A stretch of 5,276 bases of DNA from Moraxellaceae bacterium. GTDB taxonomy: Bacteria > Pseudomonadota > Gammaproteobacteria > Pseudomonadales > Ketobacteraceae. Under the pieces are notes generated by a model. It saw nothing but the letters and a program-made list of their open reading frames with translations. It was not told the origin of the DNA and made no database searches. The number at the start of each line of letters is the position of its first letter. The first letter of the stretch is position 1. Of the stretch, positions 1-5,276 are shown piece by piece. Location: positions 8,568-13,843 of the forward strand of contig NVVG01000121.1 of NCBI GenBank assembly GCA_002402125.1, written 5' to 3'. The translations under genes were made by a program, and so were the position numbers.

Positions 1-2027
1 GGTAGTTCGTGAACAACATCACTAGTATCAACTAAGTTAACAATCTGTTCTCTTAGATAGTTCTCGCGTTGAGGGTCCAATCCGAGAGCTTGGTAATACT
101 CGTCTACCAAATTCTCTAAATCTGCTAGATCACCATAGATTTCTGCCCGAGCCATAGGTGGCATAAGGTGGTCAATTATTACGGCTTGAATTCTCCGTTT
201 GGCTTGCGCGCCTTCGCCTGGATCGTTAACAATAAACGGATAAAGATGGGGTAGGGGGCCAAATATGGCATCAGGCCAGCAAGTCTCGCTTAAGGCTAGC
301 CCTTTGCCGGGTAACCATTCTAAATTACCGTGTTTTCCAATGTGGGCGACCGCATCAACATCGAATTGTTTTCTCAGCCAATAATAAAAAGCGAGGTAGT
401 CGTGCGGAGGTACAAGATCAGGATCATGGTAAGAAGCTGATGCATCAATGTTGTATCCGCGCGCAGGTTGTATTCCAACAAATACATTGCCTAATCGAAT
501 ACCAGATACCATGAGCCTTCCCGCTCTAAATTTTGGAGAGTTTTCAGGCGACCCCCAGCGTTCTAATACTGCGGTCTGATTTGACTCAGGTAAGGATCTA
601 AAAAATCCAAGATAATCTTCTAATGAAATACTCTGATTGCATTTTCTAATTGCCAGAGTGTCCAAATCATTGGTGACGCTAGCCAATAATTGTTCAATTA
701 GTAGATCGCCATTTTCAGGAATCGAATCAATGCCATAATTATCGGCGGCCATTGCTTTGAGTATGGTGATCATTGACGCTGGGGTATCTAATCCAACACC
801 ATTTCCGATGCGACCTTCTTTAGTGGGATAGTTAGCGAGAATCAATCCAATGCGTTTTTCATTGTTTGTTTTGCTTCGTAGCGATATCCAAGCAAGAGAA
901 AGTCTGGCAACAAACAAAGCTCGCTCACGGTGAAGACGATAAACAATTTGATCAACTTGGCAGGTATCGGAGTAGGCCTTACTCTCTTTAAAGGTTATCG
1001 CCCGACTAATAATACGCCCGTCTAGCTCTGGTAGAGCGACGTTCATAGCAATGTCGCGGGCACGAAGACCCTGGTCGTACTCAAGCCAGTCCTCTTCAGA
1101 TGAACTCGACGCAATCGCCTGGATAACGGGTATGTCACCGTGATATGGCGTTACAGCCTCTGTGGGTAGAGAGCTGAGAGACGCGTTCTCCTGGGATCGA
1201 ACCGAAAATCCGGTGGTGTTGATGAGCAACTGCACCGATGCTTGAGATAGCAATAGCGATACCTGATTTAGCGTATCTTGATCCTTTAAACTATTCACCA
1301 CAATAGTGAGCGGGGCCATGCCGATACTTTTGAGCAAAGCAGAAAACTCATCAAATGCGTCGGTGTTTCCGCTTTGCAGGTGGCTCTTGTAGAACAGTAG
1401 TGCCACAACTTTAGAGTTGCCAGCGTGTTGTGTTTTCCATTGCGATAGTGAAATCTGACCTTGCTGCGCGTCATGCAGCAATATATTGGGTATGGCTTTC
1501 GGTGAGGAGTAGGGTTCTTTTCCATCGAACCAGTGACGTGCAATGAAGCGATAGAGGCTAACAGAATTGTCCCTACCGGCTTCTCTTAGATAGCGCCAAA
1601 TGTCGTGAGTGATTTCTTGTGCTTCGGTAGAGTAACTCATCAAACTTACATCAACAGCATCGTCTCCGGGTACAAAGATAATTCGACACGAACTGGTTTC
1701 TACATGCAGACGTAATTGCTCAACACCGTAAGGCCAATAGTTTTCACCACCCAACACAGAAACTATGATGACCTTGGCATGTTTGAGTACCGATTCAAAA
1801 TACAGATCAAATGCAGCGGGTTTGGTGAGGTGCAGTAGATTGGCGATTCTTATTGTGAATGGTAGCGTATCGTTTTCTTCGTTTGATAGGCTTGTCGCGG
1901 TGTCAGCCAGGATGTTGATTAGGGTGTCCTGTGCCGTCAGTATGATGACGTCCGCAGGGGTTTGTTGTAAATCGACAATACCTTCGTCGTCACAAAAACC
2001 ACCGGGCTTAGCCGCGAGTAGATGCAT
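1..2027 (-). CDS. cobN: Cobaltochelatase subunit CobN, N-terminal half (partial)
   Basis: This is the large subunit of the cytoplasmic CobNST chelatase, which uses ATP to insert Co(II) into hydrogenobyrinic acid a,c-diamide. I translated it from the ATG at 2027-2025 to the window edge: 675 uninterrupted codons plus two bases. The start is typical of the family (MHLLAAKPGGFCDDEGIVDL). Further family blocks are NYPTKEGRIGNGVGLDTP (about residues 399-416), HIGKHGNLEWLPGKG (562-576), a CWPDA block near 583 and FIVNDPGEGAQAKRR (598-612). CobN proteins usually have about 1,200-1,400 residues, so roughly half is present; the cut is the window edge, not damage. The ATG lies 3 bases after the cobW stop with only a weak GCGGTAA-like Shine-Dalgarno, which suggests translational coupling to cobW. 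Magnesium chelatase subunit H is the nearest relative, but the N-terminus and the neighbouring cob genes favour CobN. Confidence 0.96.
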   Translation of the reverse strand, partial: MHLLAAKPGGFCDDEGIVDLQQTPADVIILTAQDTLINILADTATSLSNEENDTLPFTIRIANLLHLTKPAAFDLYFESVLKHAKVIIVSVLGGENYWPYGVEQLRLHVETSSCRIIFVPGDDAVDVSLMSYSTEAQEITHDIWRYLREAGRDNSVSLYRFIARHWFDGKEPYSSPKAIPNILLHDAQQGQISLSQWKTQHAGNSKVVALLFYKSHLQSGNTDAFDEFSALLKSIGMAPLTIVVNSLKDQDTLNQVSLLLSQASVQLLINTTGFSVRSQENASLSSLPTEAVTPYHGDIPVIQAIASSSSEEDWLEYDQGLRARDIAMNVALPELDGRIISRAITFKESKAYSDTCQVDQIVYRLHRERALFVARLSLAWISLRSKTNNEKRIGLILANYPTKEGRIGNGVGLDTPASMITILKAMAADNYGIDSIPENGDLLIEQLLASVTNDLDTLAIRKCNQSISLEDYLGFFRSLPESNQTAVLERWGSPENSPKFRAGRLMVSGIRLGNVFVGIQPARGYNIDASASYHDPDLVPPHDYLAFYYWLRKQFDVDAVAHIGKHGNLEWLPGKGLALSETCWPDAIFGPLPHLYPFIVNDPGEGAQAKRRIQAVIIDHLMPPMARAEIYGDLADLENLVDEYYQALGLDPQRENYLREQIVNLVDTSDVVHEL

Positions 2028-2030
2028 AGA

Positions 2031-3101
2031 TTAGATTACCGCTTCAGCTAACTTGGATGTAACGTATTCTTCATCAAGATCTTTACCAATAATGACAATG
2101 TTAGTGCTTCTGGTTTCATCAGCTTGCCATAAACGATCGAAATACTGATCAATACGCGTGCCAACACCTTGAATGACTTTTCGCATCGGTTTTCCAGGGA
2201 TAGCCGCAAAACCTTTAGCGCGGTAAATTGATAATTCTTCTATTAACAAGCCTAGCGCATTGATTAGCTTTCTATCATCTACTTCACCGAGAGACACAAC
2301 AAACGAATCAAAATCGTCATGGGCATGTTTATGGTGTTCGCCATGGGAGTGATGATCATCGTGATGGTTATGGACTTTGTTTATAGCGTCCTCCGAGGCT
2401 TTTTCCAAGCCCATGATTAGATCGCTGGATATCTCTCCGTGTTCTATCAGCAAGGTTTTTACTTTGCTATCAACCCTAGCAGTGATCACATCCGTGACGA
2501 TTTTCTTTTTGTCATCGGTTAATAAATCTGCTTTTGAGACTATCACCAAATCTGCAGCACTTAATTGATCCGCTAACAATTCTTCTAACGACGGATCATG
2601 ATCAAGGTTTTCATCTGCTAAGCGTAATGCGGCTATTTGCTCTGGGTTATCGGCAAATCGGCCTTCAGCAACTGCTGGGCCGTCGATAACAGTAATTACA
2701 GAGTCAACGGTACAATGCGCTTTGATTTCTGGCCAATTAAATGCCTGAACCAATGGTTTGGGTAATGCCAGGCCGCTAGTTTCAATTAGAATGTAATCAA
2801 TTTCGTCCTTACGCTCAACTAGGGTCTTCATTACTGGTAAAAATTCTTCTTCTACGGTGCAGCAGATACAGCCGTTGGCTAACTCATAGATACCGCTCTG
2901 CGATTCCTTTGCCGTTTCGTCATCACAATCTAGAGGGCAGCTACGTAATAAATCAGCATCGATGTCTAGTTCGCCAAATTCATTAACAATAACGGCGATA
3001 CGTAAACCGTTGGCATTTTTTAATATATTGGATAGCAGGGTGGTTTTACCACTACCCAGAAATCCGGTCACGATGGTAGCGGGTATTTTATTTAGTTTCA
3101 T
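2031..3101 (-). CDS. cobW: CobW, G3E-family GTPase, probable cobalt chaperone for CobN
   Basis: This 356-residue protein, about the usual CobW length, belongs to the G3E P-loop GTPases. Visible motifs in order are Walker A GFLGSGKT (13-20), the metal-site motif CICC (78-81), the Walker B-side motif ETSG (107-110) and the base-recognition motif SKAD (189-192). A histidine-rich stretch, HNHHDDHHSHGEHHKHAH (244-261), precedes the C-terminal CobW_C domain (about 264-355). Work on the family indicates that GTP-bound CobW takes Co(II) at the CxCC motif and supplies the aerobic cobaltochelatase. Sequence alone separates CobW poorly from zinc-handling G3E relatives such as YjiA and ZNG1; the place between cobM and cobN decides the call. 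The ATG at 3101 has a weak GAG Shine-Dalgarno 7 bases upstream. The gap to cobM is 51 bases and to cobN 3 bases, consistent with one transcript. Confidence 0.95.
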   Translation of the reverse strand: MKLNKIPATIVTGFLGSGKTTLLSNILKNANGLRIAVIVNEFGELDIDADLLRSCPLDCDDETAKESQSGIYELANGCICCTVEEEFLPVMKTLVERKDEIDYILIETSGLALPKPLVQAFNWPEIKAHCTVDSVITVIDGPAVAEGRFADNPEQIAALRLADENLDHDPSLEELLADQLSAADLVIVSKADLLTDDKKKIVTDVITARVDSKVKTLLIEHGEISSDLIMGLEKASEDAINKVHNHHDDHHSHGEHHKHAHDDFDSFVVSLGEVDDRKLINALGLLIEELSIYRAKGFAAIPGKPMRKVIQGVGTRIDQYFDRLWQADETRSTNIVIIGKDLDEEYVTSKLAEAVI

Positions 3102-3152
3102 ATCTAAGCTCGCTAAAGTAGTTGTCTAATTTTCTGATTAAAGAATTATGTA

Positions 3153-3944
3153 TTAAGCTGGGCGCTTCACAGATCTTGGTGATTCTGGTTTTACCTTTGG
3201 ACGATAAACGTGCGCCTTATCTTCGTTATACAACCAAGAATCGTTAAAGGATTCCGGTTGCAATACATGACCAACAATGATCAACGATGTGCGGGTGAAT
3301 TTCTTTTCACGGACAAGCTTAACAATATTCCCTAGAGTGCCTTCCACCTTGTCGGCATCCGGCCAACTGGTTCGATAACACACGGCGACAGGGCAGTCTT
3401 CTCCATAGAAGGGAATTAAATCATCGACTATTTTATGAATACGAGTCACACCTAGGTGAATCACCAACGTTGCACCGTGGGACGCAAGCTCTTTGAGGCT
3501 CTCTTGCTCTGGCATCGGGGTTTTTCCGGCATATCGCGTCATGATAACGGTTTGTGATACACCGGATAACGTTAGTTCCTTGTTAAGCCAAGCGGCGGAT
3601 GCACTGGTAGCCGTTACACCTGGCACCACTTCATATTCAATGCCAAGTTCATCAAGCTGGCGCATTTGCTCGCCAATCGCTCCATAAATAGAAGGGTCAC
3701 CGGAATGGACTCGAGCAACATCAAGGTCGTTGTCTCTAGCTTTTACGATCTCTTCGATTATCTCAGGCAGTGCCATGGAAGCCGTATCCATTATTACAGC
3801 ATCTTTTGATGCGTCTGCCATGATTTCTTCAGGAACCAATGAGCCGGCATAGAGGATAACCGGACTTCTATCGATGATTCGTTTGCCTTTTACGGTGATT
3901 AGGTCTGGATCACCGGGGCCTGCGCCAATAAAGTATACTTTCAT
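3153..3944 (-). CDS. cobM: Precorrin-4 C11-methyltransferase CobM
   Basis: This cytoplasmic SAM-dependent enzyme converts precorrin-4 to precorrin-5 by methylating C11. The 263-residue protein has the tetrapyrrole methylase fold signatures in order: GAGPGDPDLIT (7-17), the CobM/CbiF-specific YAGSLVP (32-38), RVHSGDPSIYGAI (78-90), VVPGVTATSASAA (106-118), RYAGKTPMPEQE (137-148) and RTSLIIVGHVL (218-228). The YAGSLVP and RYAGKTPMPE blocks set it apart from the C20, C17 and C5/C15 methylases. The length is about 10 residues over the usual value, because of a basic proline-containing tail after residue 249. The ATG at 3944 sits directly before the conserved first strand and has an AAGAAGA Shine-Dalgarno-like run (3958-3952) at normal spacing. 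The anaerobic counterpart CbiF acts on cobalt-precorrin-4; CobW and CobN next door favour CobM. Confidence 0.95.
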   Translation of the reverse strand: MKVYFIGAGPGDPDLITVKGKRIIDRSPVILYAGSLVPEEIMADASKDAVIMDTASMALPEIIEEIVKARDNDLDVARVHSGDPSIYGAIGEQMRQLDELGIEYEVVPGVTATSASAAWLNKELTLSGVSQTVIMTRYAGKTPMPEQESLKELASHGATLVIHLGVTRIHKIVDDLIPFYGEDCPVAVCYRTSWPDADKVEGTLGNIVKLVREKKFTRTSLIIVGHVLQPESFNDSWLYNEDKAHVYRPKVKPESPRSVKRPA

Positions 3945-3981
3945 TGTTTGGTCTTCTTAAAGTGAATTGTTTCTACGTAAA

Positions 3982-4010
3982 ATTATTTTGTTTTCAAAGT
4001 GCATTGTTGA
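3982..4010 (-). promoter_or_regulatory. Possible weak sigma-70 promoter upstream of cobM
   Basis: On the minus strand TCAACA (4010-4005; 4 of 6 to TTGACA) and AATAAT (3987-3982; 5 of 6 to TATAAT) are separated by 17 bases, with the -10 box 37 bases before the cobM ATG. The stretch is A+T-rich, so chance matches are expected. If real, it would let cobM-cobW-cobN be expressed independently of cobJ. The 3945-4052 region shows nothing else that I can name. Confidence 0.2.
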
Positions 4011-4052
4011 TCCGACTCTATCCAGCCAGTAGATTTTTGATTCAAGCGGTAA

Positions 4053-4198
4053 GTGCGGCGTTAGACATGTTGTTTCAGAAATATCTGCGGCAAGGATGCC
4101 GCAGCAAAGCCTAGAGCCTGCCCCGCGAGCGGAGCGAGTGCATTGGGCACATGGATGTATTTACGGCGGTTTCTGAAACAATATTTCTAATGTCGCAC
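4053..4198. repeat. 146-bp inverted-repeat element (MITE-like) between cobJ and cobM
   Basis: The two ends form imperfect terminal inverted repeats: 4053-4081 pairs with 4170-4198, matching at 25 of 29 positions by my count. This includes a perfect 12-base inner block, TTGTTTCAGAAA at 4070-4081 and its complement at 4170-4181. The core is G+C-rich (about two thirds over 4085-4150) against A+T-rich flanks on the cobM side, and contains a perfect short hairpin. No open reading frame is credible inside. I see no clear target-site duplication at the ends. The architecture fits a miniature transposable element or another dispersed non-autonomous repeat. The core wording (GGATGTATTTACGGCGG and a GCGGCA...TGCCGC hairpin) resembles interspersed repeats I recall from gammaproteobacterial genomes, unverified here. 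It is transcribed within the operon, so the repeats could also fold in the mRNA. Confidence 0.7.
4085..4104. repeat. Perfect 8-bp hairpin inside the element
   Basis: CTGCGGCA (4085-4092) and TGCCGCAG (4097-4104) pair perfectly around the loop AGGA. It starts 3 bases inside the left terminal repeat. No T-run follows on either strand, so it does not look like a Rho-independent terminator. A second, weaker pairing, TGCCC (4119-4123) with GGGCA (4145-4149), lies further in. Confidence 0.75.
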
Positions 4199-4218
4199 GC
4201 TCTCTGGGTGATGACCAA

Positions 4219-4998
4219 CTATACTAACTTTTTGCTGTAACCTCTGGGCGTATAAACCCACTTTTTTGAAGGTTTCCCTTCCGGTGTTACCGTTAACACT
4301 TTGCTTTCACTATTTCCTATCATTACCAGAGTCAGCATATCTACCTGCGTAGGATCTAAGGCTTCCAGTGTTGTAATGGTGATTGCTTCCGTTTCACGAG
4401 TAATGTTTCTACCCAATATTACTGGGGTGCTAGCGGGGCGGCACGTTAGCAAGATATCTTTTGCTTTTTGTAACTGCCAATCTCGCTTCTTGGATACAGG
4501 GTTATAGAAGGATATAACAAAGTCACCTTGAGCCGCACAGGTTATGCGTTTCTCAATGGTTTCCCAAGGGGTTAACAAGTCAGACAAGGAGATAGCGCAA
4601 AAGTCGTGACCCAACGGAGCACCAACTCTACTCGCTGCAGCTTGCATGGCGGAAATGCCTGGTAGCACTTCTATGTCAACATTGCTCCACTCGGCTTTTG
4701 GTGAAGTATCTAGCAGCTCAAATACTAACGTTGCCATGGCAAAGATACCAATGTCTCCACTAGAAATGAGGCTGGTTGTTTTGCCGCTTGCTGCTAAATC
4801 CAAGGCATTCCTAGCGCGCGATATCTCTTCCCCAAGGTCTTGCTCGTGGCATGTTTTACCTTCGGTCAATTCACCTAGCAGCCTCAGGTACAGGCCGTAA
4901 GCCACTAAGTCGGTGGATTGTTCAATGGCCTGTTTTGCAGCAGGTGTGAGCCAATTAAGATCACCCGGCCCGGTGCCAATCACATACAGTTTACTCAA
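4219..4998 (-). CDS. cobJ: Precorrin-3B C17-methyltransferase CobJ (TTG start)
   Basis: CobJ uses SAM to methylate C17 of precorrin-3B and triggers ring contraction, giving precorrin-4, the substrate of CobM. Starting from TTG at 4998 the protein has 259 residues, close to the family norm. Motifs are GTGPGD (8-13), LVAYGLYL (31-38, where the family more often has LVGY), SSGDIGIFAMA (79-89), the C17-type block from VLPGIS to LLTPW (112-145), SFYNPVSKKR (163-172), TPVILGRNITRE (191-202), MLTLVMIGNS (221-230) and YTPRGY (249-254). The open frame continues upstream to another TTG at 5172, but those extra 58 codons overlap the CobE-like gene in a different frame and lack family similarity. The TTG at 4998 is preceded by AGAGG at a 7-base spacing and directly precedes the SKLYVIGTGPGD start, so I chose it. 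CbiH is the anaerobic counterpart. Confidence 0.95.
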   Translation of the reverse strand: MSKLYVIGTGPGDLNWLTPAAKQAIEQSTDLVAYGLYLRLLGELTEGKTCHEQDLGEEISRARNALDLAASGKTTSLISSGDIGIFAMATLVFELLDTSPKAEWSNVDIEVLPGISAMQAAASRVGAPLGHDFCAISLSDLLTPWETIEKRITCAAQGDFVISFYNPVSKKRDWQLQKAKDILLTCRPASTPVILGRNITRETEAITITTLEALDPTQVDMLTLVMIGNSESKVLTVTPEGKPSKKWVYTPRGYSKKLV

Positions 4999-5004
4999 TG
5001 GGAT

Positions 5005-5010
5005 ACCTCT
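5005..5010 (-). promoter_or_regulatory. Ribosome binding site that fixes the cobJ TTG start
   Basis: On the minus strand the sequence AGAGGT (5010-5005) puts the AGAGG core 7 bases before the TTG at 4998-4996. It is the clearest Shine-Dalgarno in the window and lies between the CobE-like stop and cobJ. It supports the short form of CobJ over the 58-residue extension to the upstream TTG. Confidence 0.75.
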
Positions 5011-5020
5011 ACTAAATATG

Positions 5021-5276
5021 TCATGAACAATAGCTTCTTGCGATTGCGCAGGTAGCTCGTTTTGTTTTTTGTTTTTGGAGTACAAGCTCCGATGTACATC
5101 CGCTAATCGACGAGGCCGAAAGTAGAGCGGCAGCCTCGGCCACCCCGTAACAACCCACTTCTCTAAATACAACGTCAGATTTATAACTCAATTGATCTTC
5201 CACCGTGCGAAGCGTCTCTGCCGGGAATACTTCTAGCTCGGTGCTCAAAGACGCGCAAAACTCGAGGAGTCCAACT
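5021..5276 (-). CDS. CobE / CbiG C-terminal domain protein, C-terminal end (partial)
   Basis: The last 84 codons and a TGA stop are visible; the gene begins outside the window. The frame reads VGLLEFCASL at the window edge, then VFPAETL, then VGCYGVAEAAALL and finally LVLQKQKTKRATCAIAR. This order matches the CbiG C-terminal / CobE family: a GLLE helix, the F-x-AE-L segment, the G-V-AEAAAL helix and the closing K-(x)-AT-A-A strand. In the anaerobic pathway full-length CbiG opens the lactone of cobalt-precorrin-5A. Stand-alone CobE occurs in aerobic pathways, where its role is not firmly known. Because the N-terminus is missing I cannot tell CobE from a full CbiG or another fusion, so I leave the symbol blank. 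An internal TTG at 5248 falls inside the conserved domain and is not a credible start. The stop is 22 bases before cobJ, so the two are probably co-transcribed. Confidence 0.8.
   Translation of the reverse strand, partial: VGLLEFCASLSTELEVFPAETLRTVEDQLSYKSDVVFREVGCYGVAEAAALLSASSISGCTSELVLQKQKTKRATCAIARSYCS

Noticed and set aside
1295..1543. 82-codon minus-strand open frame
   Set aside because: It lies inside cobN in another frame and has no recognisable features; the cobN frame is continuous with strong family motifs.
1765..2034. 89-codon plus-strand open frame antisense to the cobN start
   Set aside because: It is antisense to the highly conserved CobN N-terminus, without a convincing ribosome site or known family.
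4085..4104. Rho-independent terminator after cobJ
   Set aside because: The hairpin is strong but has no T-run on the minus strand after the stem, and it lies over 100 bases past the cobJ stop.
4053..4198. Integron attC-like site: GTTAGAC at the left arm fits the GTTRRRY consensus, and the size is near that of long attC sites.
   Set aside because: In an attC site the left end should read RYYYAAC and the right end GTTRRRY. Here both ends carry the TTAGA motif in the opposite sense, the right end reads TCTAATG rather than a proper core, and there is no cassette structure around it.
3945..4218. Cobalamin riboswitch in the cobJ-cobM gap
   Set aside because: I looked for the B12-box-like conserved core on the minus strand and did not see it; the gap is largely explained by the inverted-repeat element.
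4646..4900. Plus-strand open frames opposite cobJ, cobM and cobW (also at 2377, 3493 and 4301)
   Set aside because: All mirror well-supported coding regions on the minus strand and show no motifs of their own.

Overview
The window is a stretch of a cobalamin (vitamin B12) biosynthesis operon. Every gene I can support lies on the minus strand, so transcription runs from high to low coordinates. In that order they are: the C-terminal end of a CobE / CbiG-C type protein (5276-5021, cut by the window edge), cobJ (4998-4219, TTG start), a 274-base intergenic region holding a 146-bp inverted-repeat element, cobM (3944-3153), cobW (3101-2031) and the N-terminal half of cobN (2027-1, cut by the other window edge). 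I checked the cobN half codon by codon from its ATG to the window edge and it stays open with no frameshift.

The genes fit together as a corrin-ring pathway with late cobalt insertion, the 'aerobic' type. CobJ methylates C17 and contracts the ring of precorrin-3B. CobM then methylates C11 of precorrin-4. CobN is the large subunit of the ATP-dependent cobaltochelatase that inserts cobalt into hydrogenobyrinic acid a,c-diamide. CobW is the G3E GTPase thought to hand Co(II) to that chelatase. The CobE/CbiG-C fragment belongs to a family always tied to this pathway, but its role on the aerobic branch is not settled. The partners CobS, CobT, CobG/CobZ, CobH, CobI, CobK and CobL are not in the window.

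The moderate G+C content, the protein sequences and the cobW-cobN pairing suggest a proteobacterium, most likely a gammaproteobacterium, possibly marine. This is inference from family resemblance only.

The coding part is ordinary. The item most worth a second look is the non-coding element at 4053-4198. It has 29-bp imperfect terminal inverted repeats (25 of 29 matching) around a G+C-rich core with a perfect 8-bp hairpin. It looks like a MITE-like or other interspersed repeat that sits inside the operon between cobJ and cobM. I do not see evidence for an undescribed multi-gene system here.
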